This document shows positions 37,695 through 55,706 of a DNA stretch of 64,000 nt, one piece after another. The notes beneath the pieces were generated by a model. The model saw nothing but the letters and a program-made list of their open reading frames with translations. It did no database searches and was not told the DNA's origin. Made by a program: the position numbers and the translations under genes. Within the stretch, counting starts at the first letter, position 1, and the number at the start of each line of letters is the position of its first letter. The stretch is from the NCBI GenBank assembly GCA_030159075.1, contig BROG01000261.1, positions 372,001-436,000 on the forward strand, given 5' to 3'. This stretch comes from Atrina japonica. Taxonomy: Eukaryota; Mollusca; Bivalvia; Pterioida; Pinnidae.

Positions 37695-40300
37695 AGTCAA
37701 AGTCAATTTTGATTGGGGAACAAAAATCATTTTTGGATAGGTGATTTTTATTGGTCTGACCATGGAAAATTTTTGTTTATTTTGATTACATAATTAAAAA
37801 AACAAGAAAAATTTATTTTTCAATAACTTATAATCTGATTGGTTAATAAGAGTAATATTTTGATAAGAGCATTCGGCACAATACAGAATTTCAGTGTAGG
37901 TGGTGTGTCAGACATAATTTGTGTATTTGTTGATAGCATTAAGTTGAGTGTACATGTTGAGTACAGAAGCGCGCATGTAAGCCATCACTGATGTCATCAG
38001 TTTAAGTATGTTGTGTACGGACAACAGTAGCGAGTGTAATTTAAATGTGATTTTGTCCAAATGGATGTTGTTAAAAATAGACAATGTAAACCTACACCAA
38101 TATAAATGTCTAACCAGCATCTTGTTAACATAAATAGGATCGTAGGGTAATGTTAGATCCTCTTGCAAATAATTGACATGAGGATATTGACATAAAAAAG
38201 TGTATGACATAGTCACATTGTAATTCAGTATAAATGACCGACTGACATGTATCTCTGATAAGCTGTTGTGATCACCATTTGTTGGCCACCATGTGTAAGG
38301 AATTATGTCCTTTTTAATTCTTTTCCATAAAATTTTATTATTACTTTGGGACTTAATCATTTATTTGTTGTGTTATGTTTGAATGCTGATATATCAACCC
38401 AGACATCATACAGTGCTTATCATGTACTTATTTATTGTAATCCTATCATATAGATATATAACTATCATAATATACAGAGTATTGAAATGAAATCCAAACC
38501 TTTTTTTGTCAAGTTTGTAGTAAGTAGTGGAATCAAATTCAATTAATTTTTACTTTTAACATAAATTTATGAATTACAATAGAATCAAAATTTTCAAAAT
38601 GAATGAAAAACAAGTGAATGGTTTCAAGTAAGAGGTTGCTCGTCACATTTCACATGATAGGATAAAATATGGTGTATATGCATTGAAGTATAAATTTTTT
38701 CACATTTTCTTGGTGATATTTAATGTCCATGACCAATTATAAGCATGTATATAAACAGACTTGTAAGTTATTGTTAATTTGTATATAAATTATTATTGGT
38801 ATGTGTAGTTTATTATGGAGTTGGAAATATCAATACATATTAAATAAATAAACAAATTTACAGCAAATGTTATGTGCGTTCATTAATCAGATATCTGGGA
38901 TTGGTTATTATTATACATAATAGATGTCACACAGTCAGGGATTGGTTATTATTATACCTAATAGATGTCACACTGTCAGGGATTGGTTGAGTCGTTGGTG
39001 TTGCGGAACTCTCCAAGATGTTCCGAACACAAAAAAACAAAAATGTGGGATTACAGCAGATGGTTTTTGCACCTTCCTGAAGCTGATGAAATCAGCAAAG
39101 TTCTGGAAATTAAAGCAATATGAGCTGTCGTAGGTGAAAAATTTTTACATGCCCATTTTATGAAATATTCTATCTCAAATATATTCCAAAGAAACCATCT
39201 GGTGGTTAAAATAACAAATGCATGTGTAAAATTGCAACAATCTTGCCAAACGTAACCCGTAATATCAGTTATTTTTTGTCTGCCATACTTTGAGCATTGC
39301 AAATTAACACTTTCGATATTTTTTTACAAAGATTACCAAGTGACCAATAAACATGTGCTATTTGCAGTTAATATACATTCTATTCTTATTACCCTTTGCA
39401 TTTATTTTCGCCCATCATCATTTCATGCCTAAATCAGGCAGTTTGTCTTTTTTGTCGTTACAAAACATTCGTTTCTGATTTAGTCCACGTGCCGGGTATA
39501 TCGGGTGATCTCGACCCATTTTTAACTCGTCCCATCGCATTCTTGGCTTTATCATTCTTAACACATATTATCATGAACTGTCCAACTCCACTGGACATGG
39601 CGGCACGATTGTAAAACATGCGGTACGCATACTTTTCACGGTGAAATCGTTTTGATTTTGTCAACATCAGCATTCAGGGTAACATTAAAGATTGGAAAAA
39701 TCTCTTTTAGTGACCTGATATATTTCATTTATTCATATATTCATCCGATTTTCTTCAGGTATTTAAAATAGCGTTGAAAAGCATATTTTTTACATAATAC
39801 ATGCACTTTTCAATTAAAATTATGTCCTGTATTTTAAAAATTAATATAAAATACATAAAAATCAACTGACTTTAACATAGTCCGAGCGTGTAAAGGACCG
39901 AGAACCCCTGACCGAATTATGAAGTACATTTGATATGGCGAAAGAGTTTATCTGAAAGGTCATTGCATACGGAAATACAGCTAGATTTTTTAAGGTACGG
40001 GAAAACTTAAATTCAAATAAAACAAATAACTTCAAAAAGAAGATCGTTTACAATGTTTTATGTGTTTGATAATGTATTTGAATACACATTTTATCATATT
40101 CTCGACTATATGTCAGGGGAAAAAAATAATCATTGTGACAGCTTATAGCGCTTTAAAGAAGCTGATAATACAACAAAGGCACCAAAATCTGCATTTAAGT
40201 GTTTATGAGATTTCCTTCATGAATGTTGGAAGCCATAGACTTTGGAAGTTACAGAATTGTTGAATTAGACGAAGCACTGAAATATCTCTATTGCAGAGCA
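37695..40300. other. Intergenic between ATP6V1D and ARPIN (tail to tail)
   Basis: AT-rich. A two-copy ~50-bp duplication (GATGTCACACnGTCAGGGAT followed by TGGTT) lies at 38924-39000. No gene seen. Confidence 0.45.
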
Positions 40301-40770
40301 ATATTCTGTATGTACCTGTAGGTATAATAAACAATTCTTTGCCCTGGTTGTCGGGAGACATGACAATTTGTTTACAAACAGCAAGTCGTATTTCCCTGGG
40401 GGAAATATATAAATCAAAGTACTGATACGAGTTGATGGTAATCATTTAAAAGTTTTCAGGAGGTATAATCAGAGACATATATAAATGTATATCTCTGGTA
40501 TATTACACTCAATGCTAAAAAATATTCATTGTGTAGGCTACATATGTTTGAAAGATATTGCAGGTTGATTTCAATAAAGGATACCAGTATTTTTGCTGAG
40601 GAAATGCAGTATGCTATTTCCAGATTTAGGAATCGGCTAAAAACCTGTTTGCATCATGCAATGATATTTCAAAATACATCCCAAGTATAACCTTGACCAT
40701 GAAAACATCCTTTACCATTTATATCACACATGAATACTGATGATATATTTATTATGCTGTTAGAAGATTT

Positions 40771-41084
40771 CAGGGAGAGAAAAATGTGCTCGTCCATTTG
40801 TCCTGGACGGGTGAAAATGGCTTGTGGGGGACAAGTAGTTAGGATTGGGTAATTTTTCTCCTAGATCTATGACGTCTTACTTTTTAGCCTCTAAAACTTT
40901 CCATGAGCACAATGCTTTAAAATCCGTTGCTATCATTTTAACTAATTACAAGTCCCCTATCAGAGAAATAGTCCATAAAAGTTAATGCAAAATTGGGACA
41001 AGCTGAAGGTATCTATGGACGAGTAGTTTTCAAAATTACTTGATCCCATAAGACGAGAATTTTTCAATTTATTTTTTCACCCTG
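40771..41084. mobile_element. TIR element with CAGGG ends
   Basis: Left CAGGGAGAGAAAAATGTGCT, right end inverse of CAGGGTGAAAAAATAAATTG; CTCGTC and GACGAG sit inside both ends. 314 bp, no clear target duplication. Its right end lies exactly where the inverted duplication with 51845 stops matching. Confidence 0.55.
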
Positions 41085-42510
41085 TAACAAACTACATAGA
41101 TCAGCGATATAAGTATAAAGCATTCTGATTATATATGTTGCTGCATTTCTATGCTACAGGACAGTATTGTACCATTATAATGCACTTCCCCTCTGTAGCA
41201 CTTTAATCTCTAGGTCAATATGTGTACATGTAAAACATTTTCCCAACTTCAAAGACTTTCGCAATTTCTCATCAGTGAAGATCAAGTGGCCGACAAAGCT
41301 TCTAATGTCCAACTTCACAGTGAGATGCCAATATACAGTAAGGGAGTGACAAGCAACTCGATCAAAAACAAATTTGCATATTAAACGTGCGCAAGAATTG
41401 TAAACAGACTGGTCAATTGGTTTAAACATCAATTTTGTCACAAGTGAATAATGTTAAGTAATAATCAAAAAGTAACATTTAAAGTAAATTTAAAATATCT
41501 TAAAAACTCATCAAGGACTGACTTTTTATAGCATATATTTTGACAAGTCCTCACTTTTCAGAGAATCAATACTTTTTTCATCAATTCAATAAGCAAATAT
41601 TTATGAACAAGAGGCCCATGGGCCTTATCGCTCACCTGAACTGTGTTAGTATCTTACAAATATGGGAATCTCAAATTTACAAATTATTTTAACATTCCTT
41701 AGGAGTGGAGGAAAAGATGGGAAAGATGTCAAAACATGTAAAAAATTAGTTTTCCAACTTATTCCAAAAACAGGAAATTGAATCATGCATCCATAAAATG
41801 CAATTAGTTTTTCAATCCATGCAGCAGTTCTGGAGAAGATTTTTAAAGAGTGGTACTCCCAGGCATCTTTTCCCCCACCCTGGATCCACCTCTGGGCTGA
41901 TCTGGCCGAAATGACCAAACTTGGTAGAGAACCTTGAGTACTTACTTCCTATAAAGTTTCATCAAAATCCCTTTAGCGGTTTTGGAGAAGTGTGGAAAAT
42001 TACCCACCCCACCCCCCCAGTTTAAAATATTCATAAAAATTTTTAGAAATTAAATTTCTTGAATCATACATCTATGTAGATCACTCAGAAACAGTTAGTT
42101 TTTCAGTTTATGCAGTGGTTTTGGAGAAGATTTTTAAAGAGGGGTACCATCTGGGGCATCTTTTGCCCCACCCTGGATCCACCCCTGGGACGATTGGGCC
42201 GAAATGAACAAACTTGGTAGAGGACCATGAGTACTTGCTTCCTATAAAGTTTCATCAAAATTCCTTCAGCAGTTTTGGAGGAGAAGTTGAAGATGTGAAA
42301 ATGTTACGGATAGACAGACAAAGGGTGATCAGAAAAGCTCACTTGAACATTCGGTTCAGATGAGCTAATAAAAGTGTGATTTGGAAATTTCAATATTGAA
42401 ATTGAATTTATGTAACCCCATAGTGCAAAATATGCTTTGACTTGATCCCATATCCACTTACAACAACATCACTGAGTTGATTTTTTATCAACTCATAAAA
42501 ATGATATGCC
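41085..42510 (-). repeat. Inverted duplicate of 51120-51845, interrupted
   Basis: Reverse-complement landmarks shared with the TANGO1 intron 1 copy: TGTACACATATTGACCTAGA, CACTTGTGACA, TTTGCATATTAA-like, and, beyond the insertion, ATTGAAATTTCCAAATCACA and GACTTG/CAAGTC near 42440. The block is split at about 41608-42372 by a dispersed repeat absent from the other copy. Confidence 0.75.
41609..42372 (+). mobile_element. Bivalve dispersed repeat, complete insertion with internal duplication
   Basis: Begins AACAAGAGGCCCATGGGCCT then TATCGCTCACCTGAA. Ends in a 12-bp stem (GCTCACTTGAAC / GTTCAGATGAGC) followed by TAA. Inside, a ~145-bp block (GAGAAGATTTTTAAAGAG, CCACCCTGGATCCACC, CTTCCTATAAAGTTTCATCA) occurs twice about 290 bp apart (from 41836 and from 42126). 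No coding capacity. I recall the head sequence as common in bivalve genomes. Confidence 0.75.
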
Positions 42511-42532
42511 ATGGGTAAACAAATCATCATAT

Positions 42533-42685
42533 CTTCCAACAACCAGGGCAATAAATGTATATCTCCCAACAACCAGGGCAATAAATGAATATCTCCCAAC
42601 AACCAGGGCAATAAATGTATAATATCTTCCAACAACCAGGGCAATAAATATATAAAATTTCCCAACATCCATGGCAATAAATTTA
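42533..42685 (+). repeat. Tandem array, ~30-33-bp unit, 5 copies
   Basis: Unit ACAACCAGGGCAATAAATGT followed by ATATCTCCCA. The last copy is the variant ACATCCATGGCAATAAAT. Confidence 0.9.
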
Positions 42686-42689
42686 TATT

Positions 42690-43009
42690 ATTTTACCTTA
42701 TTAATAAAACACAGTCAGGAATTGGTTAGGAGCTGTCACATGTCAGAGAGACTACATTTCATGTCTCCCTCATGTGCATCATATATCCCTGTGTGCATCA
42801 TGTCTCATGTGAAAACCCTTGCAGCTTATTTGACAGTTTGTATTGATTCTGTATTTCAGTATAATAAACAATTTATTGCCCTGGTTGTAGGGAGACACGA
42901 GGATTTGTTTACCTGCAACAAGTCATGTTCACCTCAGGCTTTGACCTCGGGAAATATGACTTGCCTCGGGTAAACAATTCTCGGGAATAAATATACTTTC
43001 CCCTACGGG
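42690..43009. repeat. Spacer between two arrays, with an inverted unit
   Basis: Contains CAGTCAGGAATTGGTTAGGA and ATGTCTCCCTCATGTGCATC, both also near 44009-44075. At about 42872-42897 TTATTGCCCTGGTTGTAGGG is one array unit in reverse orientation. Flanking TCACCTCAGG / CCTCGGGAAATATGACTTGC stretches are palindromic. A similar inverted unit occurs at 40343-40365. Confidence 0.6.
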
Positions 43010-43300
43010 CAATAAACAACAACCAGGGCAATAAATATATAATGTCTCCCTACAACCAGGGCAATAAATATATATCTCCCAACAACCAGGGCAATAAATA
43101 TATGTCTCCCTACAACCAGGGCAATAAATATATGTCTCCCTACAACCAGGGCAATAAATGTATATCTCCCAACAACCAGGGCAATAAATATATAATATCT
43201 CCCTACAACCAGGGCAATAATAAATGTATAATATCTCCCAACATCCAAGGCAATAAATGTATAGTGTCTACCAACAACCATGGCAATAAATGTATATTGT
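43010..43300 (+). repeat. Tandem array, ~30-36-bp unit, 9 copies
   Basis: Same unit as 42533-42685. The second-last copy carries the ACATCC variant and the last the CATGG variant, echoing the end of the first array. Confidence 0.9.
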
Positions 43301-44208
43301 AACATCTCGTTTATAGCCCACTCTCAACTGTTACATACACACATATTTTGATTTAAGAATAAATATCATTTAAACAAATATCATGGTAAATGTAATAAAA
43401 ATATTGTACCATTGCATATTAATGTTTTAGTAAATATATTAAATACTGATAATTTCTTTGTGACTCTTGTCTGTCTGCTGGTCTCTCAGTTTATCATTCT
43501 ACGAATTCTCCTACATTTGGATGTTGACAAGAGATATACGCTAGTACTTTCAGTGGATCGTTTAAACAAGATCATTGTCTAAACAGAATATAGGTTATCT
43601 TGTACTGTTTCATATTTAAACAACTGTACATTGTATAAGTATATACATTTTGTATAGCTTAGAGTACGTCATCAATATATGAGAATGGTATGAATTGAAT
43701 CAAAACTGTTACGGTAATTTTATGTGACCACACAAAATACCAAACCTCTCCCTCCAAAATGAATGTTGGTAAAAGCAAAACAAAACATCTCAGAGTTTTA
43801 TATTTAATAAATGTATACAACTGTTATTTTCAACAAATACTATGTAAAAAATACAAAAATATATTGCTATTTATAATTGAGAATACAACGGATATAAAGA
43901 GCTGGAAGTAGCAACACATAATAAGACAGATATTAACATGTATTGTGAGTGTCCAAGCTGGGACAATGAAACATCATTATACCCCATAATTGCAACATGT
44001 TTCACGAGTCAGTGATTGGTTGAGAGCCATCACATGGTAGGGAGACAACCAATGTGTCTCCCTCATGTGCATGATATCTTATGCAGAGCTCCAAGTAGGT
44101 TTCCGCAAAGTTATTGTTCATTATATGGACTCTCCTATAAAATGGCACTCATTACATGAATAAATTCCTTGAGGTTCTAATACTGTTTATCAACATATTT
44201 GTTAATTT
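43301..44208. other. Intergenic; no gene seen
   Basis: AT-rich. Bases 44005-44085 repeat part of the 42700-42800 spacer. Confidence 0.4.
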
Positions 44209-44373
44209 TCAGTGAAACTTGTATAAAAAGACCCTCATACAGACACAACAAAACCAGTCTTTATATAGAAGTTGATTTGAACACAAAATGGTACTATTGG
44301 GGACAGCAAAGAACAGTCTTCATGACCAGGTGGTCTTTATACACAGGTGGTCGATAAAGCAAGTTTTAATGTA
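44209..44373 (+). mobile_element. MITE with AGTnAAACTTG ends, solo copy
   Basis: Order of landmarks: CAGTGAAACTTGTATAAAAA, CAGACACAAC, TCTTTATATAGA, TGGTACTATTGGGGACAGCA, GACCAGGTGGTCTTTATACA, AGCAAGTTTTAATGTA. It gives the canonical layout for the rearranged copy at 45847-46240. Confidence 0.7.
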
Positions 44374-45372
44374 TCGAAATTTGGTATAATGAACAAACTT
44401 TGAATGTGGTTTTAGGTTGATATAAAAGTTTTTTCAGCTGAAACTATCTTTTTCCAAAAGGTCCAGTACTCAAAGAAATATGACTGCTTTGGGTAAATAA
44501 ACACTCACATCGTCCTACAACCAACCATCACATAAATACAAGGCAACTGCCACCAGCCAGTTCTTTTTTTCTTTTGTCACTTTTGCAAAAAGCTGGAGGC
44601 GGAGTTTCAGAATCAATCTTTTTTCAAGTTTTACATTTGTTTTTCAAGAAACAATAATTTGAACCAGAAATGAAAAAAAGAATCAAATTAAAAATACAGG
44701 TTATGATAAAAATTGAAAAAGAAAAACGTAAGTATTATTTAATGCAGACTTCCATTTTTAGGAAATATTCAAAGTTCAGCTGTTTCCTTTACTGTACATA
44801 ATAAAATATCAAAATTAAGTTAACGATATGTACATTCATGTATACAGTGTACAATGTATATATTAAACAAATTTACGTTTTCAATAATTATCTCCCTTTA
44901 AGTATATACACATATGACTAGATTATTATGTTTACATGTCTACAGGTGTGTTTTTAAGTGATGGGAAAGTCACCAAGTCCAGACCATGTACATGTGATTT
45001 GTATTACACAACTTGTCTACAAACTATTGTCTGACTGTTAAGTGTTTCTGTCACTGTACACAAATACAAAATGGTCAATATATAGTTGTGCTTACTTCCA
45101 GATTGTTTATAAATACTTGTATGGGTGTGTAAGCAAATGTACTAATATATAGCCTATAACAAATACAGAAGATCCATTTCACTGTAGGATAAAAGACAAC
45201 TTGTATACATCGGAATATGAATCAAAAGGGAGAATTCATTGCACTTTAAACCATTGTTGATGAGGGCAGCAGTATCCACTAACTAATTATATACACTTTT
45301 CTAGGGAAGTTTCTGTGGCAGTGGACAGTACTGTTGTGGTGACTTACAGTCAAGATGTGGTGGTTCAGCATG

Positions 45373-49878
<4,506 letters not shown>

Positions 49879-50452
49879 TTTCTTCCGCGATGTGTTACTG
49901 CCAATACTGGTTAGCCTCTGTAGTATTGTAATTTCTAAAGAGTGATCTCCCTTCCTCTAGAAACTCTTGGGTACTCGGTCAATAATTACTTCTGTCCCAG
50001 TTAACTCGGTAATTTTTGCAGTATAATTTCAATTTTATTTCAGTGATTTTATTTCACAAAGGAATAGAAGAAGATGGTTAATTACATATTGATACAAAAG
50101 AAAGTGCAGAGAGATGATAATAAGTCGTAAATATATTTACTTCTTTGAGTTTCAGATTGAAAACGACATGTAACCGAGTAATTCTTGACCTCTAAGGGAA
50201 AGTTCAAAACTTGTTATATTGTTTTGGATGCCATTTGATTTTATTCATAAACAATTTAGATTGTAAATAATATAATTATATACTAATTCGTGTTACGTGT
50301 AGCATTTACTTTAATGATATCAAGTATGCAAAAATTGGTTTATATTTAGTCGTGTTTAAAATATTTTAACACTACCCCCTATGATAGTTGTCCTTGTTTG
50401 TGGCGGAAGTTAATGTATATGCGCCCGGCTTACGTGTACAAAGCTAAAAAGA
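49879..50452. promoter_or_regulatory. Divergent ARPIN/TANGO1 promoter region
   Basis: 574 bp separate the two start codons, which point away from each other. TTACGTGTA occurs twice (50293-50301 and 50430-50438), with an ACGTG core resembling ATF6/XBP1-type sites. No TATA box is obvious. Shared promoter function is inferred from geometry. Confidence 0.55.
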
Positions 50453-53400
50453 ATGGCAGACAGCCGTAGTAATACTATGTACGGCCTGACACTCACGTTT
50501 GTCATTTTGACAGTCTTAATTGAAACATACGACTGCTTAAGAGTTTCTGACCTAAAATTATGTGCTGATCAAGGATGTGAAAGTGAGTTATTTATGGATT
50601 AATGTAATAAGGACATGCACCTGTCATATTTCAAGTAAAATAAAAGGGGGGGGGGTAATAACGGTGCCTTGTATTGCGTGGTTGAACAGATTGGGTTGAT
50701 ATAATAATTTCATTTTTATCAGTGCCTAGATTGACTTAGTATAGTTCTACTTCAAGCTGATATATAAGTATTTTTTTTTTAAATTGTATCACCAAAATAT
50801 ATATCAACATGAAATGATCCAATGTCAGAAATACTTAAACTGAAAGGTAATCGCAAAGATACATATCAATATACGGTGTAAATGTTGCCAGGGTGGGCTC
50901 AGTGCTTATAGTATTACAAAGCTACAAACTCTCTGCTCCCTAGAACTAATGTTATGCTGTGAGTCTATTTTCAAGATGCCCATCATCGTGCAAACTCTGA
51001 CATTTCAGGATTTAGTTTTAACTTTCAGCAATCGGATCATATTGATCTATCTAATTACTTGTCACTGTCAGATTTGGAATGCAATTTTTCATGTCACATA
51101 ATCAGTAAATTACACTAGAGGTCATTTGAGTTGATGTTCCATCAACTGAGTAATGTTATGGTAAGTTGTTTATTGGGAACAAGTCAAAGCACATTTTGCA
51201 GTATGGGGTTAGTAACACATATATTGATGGAAAATTACACATGTATGTGCATTTTTGCAACATAAACTCAACTTTAAGATTGAAATTTCCAAATCACACT
51301 TTAATTCATAAATTTTTGCTTTTTAAATTGACGAAAATAAAGTAACAATTTGCCAAAAAATATAGATCTAGAATTGTCAAAATATATGCTATTAATAGTC
51401 AGTTTGGCATCCTTTATCAGTTTTAAGATATTATAAATTTCCTTTATAATGTTACTTTTCAATTATTTTTTAACATTATACACTTGTGACAGAATTGACA
51501 TTAAAAGCGATTGACAGGACTTTTTACAATTCTTGTGTATGATTAATATGCAAATGAGTTTTTGGTAGAGTTGCGTATCTTTCCTTTACTGTGTATCGGC
51601 AAGACCTGACTGTGAATTTGGACATGAAATTTGTCTTTTATATGATCTTAACTATGAAATTGGGAAAATGTTTTACATGTACACATATTGACCTAGAGAT
51701 TTAAGGCTACTGATGGGAAGTATAGTGTAATAGTACAATATTGTCTTGTCGCATAGAAATTTAATATCGATGAAACTCTATTTATCAGCAGTTCAGCACA
51801 ACGTTTTGTAATCATATCAGTGCTTTCTATAGTTCGTTACAGAATAGATAAGACATCGGTACTCATGTTAGGCTCAATGTCTTTCCAGATTTTGTATCAA
51901 TTATTTTGGTTAAAAACTACCTTAAACAATATTAAAAAAAAACTACCATAAACAATATAAAAACTACCGTAAACAATATTAAAACTAAAGTAAACAATAT
52001 AAAAAGATCTACTAAGTATATAAAACAATTCACAAATTAACTTGATAAAAGTTGCAAAACGTCCTACATCTGGTCATGAATATTATATATTGTAAATATA
52101 TATACATTTCTAAGCATTCTAACTGAACTACCTTTCTGGATCACCTTTATGGATCAAACATCTGATCATGCATGTAGATGTGTACATATATAGAGAAGAC
52201 AGTAAAACTGGGTGAAACTAATGCATTTTTTGTTATCTTTACAGCTGTTATTTCATATGCTCGCTCACTTGCCAAACACAAACACAATGATGGCTCATTT
52301 CTGAGTTTTGAAAGGAATCAGATCATAGAAATCACAAGTAAATCAGCTGGAAATCGACCAGATATGTGGGGTGGACGGGTAAGTGGTATTTACAGATACT
52401 AGTCTACTGTACCATCAGTTATTCATACATGTACAAGTGTGTTTATATGGTAACACAGATACATTACAGATCATGTAGATATAGGAGAGCAGTGTACATG
52501 TACATCACTTGTATATTTAGGACTGACCTGCCTAAAAAGCATTGACTCAGCTTTATATAAGACTATAAAGATGCGTTCCCTGTTGCAGGCAACAGTTTTC
52601 TAGAATTTTGAATACTGGTATGTTGAAAGTACACTTTTAGCTCACCTGAGATGAAATCTGATAAAAAGTTATCACTATCAGTGTTATATGTAATAAGATA
52701 TTAAGCAATCTATATAAAATCCGTCCTCTCACTGCTCCCATTTTCTGATACGTAGCATAGAGAATCTAATACAATCTATATAAAATCCGTCCTCTCACCG
52801 CTCCCATTTTCTGATACGTAGCATAGAGAATCTAATACAATCGGCTATGGAGGTTACATGCTGGTGACATCATAGGTGTGTCATTTTCAACCAATGAAAA
52901 TGAGACTTACATAATCATTTTCTTGTAAGCTTATCGAAATGGCAATGAGATGTAAACAAGTTTCAAATTTATAACCAACACAGAACACACAAAATCTGGA
53001 TGTAGAGCCGTATACACAATGAATGAGGAAATGAGAGCGGTTACGATAGATATAGGAATTTAATAAGAGTGATTATAAAGCAGAGTTTTTCTGTGTTAAT
53101 TTGCCACATTATGGATTGCAGAACTGCTATGATTTTATTAAATTACATGTAACTGTGTATACTACATGCATTTTACAGTTTTCTGACAAAAGTTGTGTAT
53201 TAATTGTTGTTTATTACCCTTGACTTAGCATGATCTGCATTTTTGTAGTGTCTTGCATAAGTAACAAGTTTTGTCATGACAAGTTTTACTTTGTACCATA
53301 TTATTGATATAAACTCTATCTACTAATAGCACTGGCCCAATTTTAAATAGTTTAACAGAACAATACATAGAGGATATTTGAAAATTGTTTTTGAATGACA

Positions 53401-55652
53401 TGGTTATTACATTGAGTGATTTTCCAGTTTTGTTACCTGACGTCTATGAAAAGAAGAAAAAGTAGTCCCAAATGGCAACAATTTTGAAAGCATTTTGATT
53501 GGCTAAAAATGAAATACAGCTTTTTCATTTACTTTGCATTGAGTTGTATTTTCAGTCAATTAAAAATATCAGTGAAAATATCAATGAAAAATATAGATTA
53601 TATTTAATTGATAAATTTAACAAAAAATGTGATAAAATTAGCTTTTAGAAAAAAGCCACATATTGTTAAATCATAATGCGTATAATGTTGTAGTAACTTG
53701 TGCCCTAATATACATTGCTTAGTTTTTCAAGTCGAATGATCTATTGGACTTAACTTGTACATGTGCATTATATCACTTGCCACAGGATTTTGTCTCTTGT
53801 TTTTATCTGATTTTAACTACTGGATAGTGAATGTACACATTGTACATTGATTTCTATTGCAGGTTGATGGGAGATCAGGGTTTTTCCCAAAGTCTTTTGT
53901 AAGGGAATATAAAGTTGACATTCCAAATCCTGGATATGTGATTACTACAGATGTAAGTGTATATAGATTTAAAATTTTACTTTTGTATTTATCAACAAAT
54001 GAAAAAACATTTAAAGGAGAAGGCAACAGTTTTTGCTTTAGGATGACAAATCAAAAGTTTCTAATATAATAATTATATTATGACATAGATGTTGTAAATA
54101 ATGTACTACAAACTCACAAAAAATTCTGATTTTTGAAAGTTTTAAACATTCAGATTAATTTTTATTTCTAAGGGACAGGGTACAGTAGTAGAACACAGGG
54201 GATCAAACGATCCTCAACAGCAGCAACAAAATGGTGAGAAAAATGATGAGAATGCCAATGATGATGAGGATACTGAGGTGGATGATGAAGATGATGATGA
54301 TGAGGAGGAAGAATGGTGGGAAGATGATAATTCTGGTAAGATGCGTAATGTTGTGTAACTATTAGTGTTTTTTACATTTAGAAATTGTAGGTCTCAGTGA
54401 CCAGGTAGTTAGAGCACGAAGTGAACAGAATAACTCAGATCTTCAACGTAAAGGTCCCTGGTACGATCCCTGGTCATGCCAGATTTTCAGAGGTTAGTTT
54501 TCATCTCCTGTCCGCACAACTCTAGGCCTAGATGGAGGATTTATGGTCTTGGATGTGCAATTTGATACCTCCGTCAGATTGTACAAGTGTAGTGGCACTT
54601 TAAAAGCCATTGGACCACTCACGAGGGACACAAACACATACTTTAGACATCTCTCCGTGCCTCACACAAACGAGTGGTAAAGACTTTGGACACAAACACA
54701 TACTTTAGACATCTCTCCGTGCCTCACACAGACGAGTGGTAAAGGCTTTGCACACACACACACATACTTTAGACATCTCTCCGTGCCTCTCACAGACGAG
54801 TGGTAAAGGCTTTGCACACACACACATACTTTAGACATCTCTCCGTGCCTCACACAGACGAGTGGTAAAGGCTTTGCACACACACACACACATACTTTAG
54901 ACATCTCTCCGTTCCTCACACAGACGAGTGGTAAAAGCTTTGCATGCACACATACTTTAGACATCTCTCCGTGCCTCACACAGACAAGTGGTAAAGGCTT
55001 TAAGTAGTTATGTCCTGCTTTAAATCAAGCCAAAGCAAGTAGTTAGAGCACCGTGCTTAACCCTTTCACCCCTGGATATCTGAGTGGTATGCTCTGTTCT
55101 GTTGTTTAAGACCAGTCTATTATGGTCTGTAGGGTTGAAAGTGTTAAATAACAAAGTGTTTGACCTCTAGTCACCTTGTCTTAATGTCATCCTTACCCTC
55201 TTCGAGTCTGCCTCTATGTTTCTGTGTCAGGAGTTCCTTGGGTATCCTCTCTTTCTTTTTCCCCGTACTGTGGGCTCCATTTCAGTGATGGCCTTGTTGT
55301 GTCAATGGCTTTCATAGTGTATGTCCAATATGTTTGCAGATACATTGAAGGATGTATTTTTTAATTATGTTGATAGGTTTCTTTGATGTGTTCTTCAAAC
55401 AATTAAGATAATTACATTTGGTCTTTACTTACAAGTGTGCTAACCTATACTTTCATTTTTGTCAAAGTTTTGTAATCTTAAAGATGTCTGTAATGTAACA
55501 TTTTGTATAATATCATTACAGAGTCATTAGATGATAAGAAGAATGAAGAAACTAAGGTAAATCAGTGTTGTAATGTATTTAATCTATGTCACTTTCTTGT
55601 TTTATCATTATATTGCTCTGTCTGTATCTGTCTCTCATTGTCTTTATCCGTT

Positions 55653-55706
<54 letters not shown>

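Noticed and set aside
42408..43305. Repeat proteins (IALVVGR or LPWLLGD motifs) on both strands
   Set aside because: Translations of the ACAACCAGGG tandem arrays; no exon structure.
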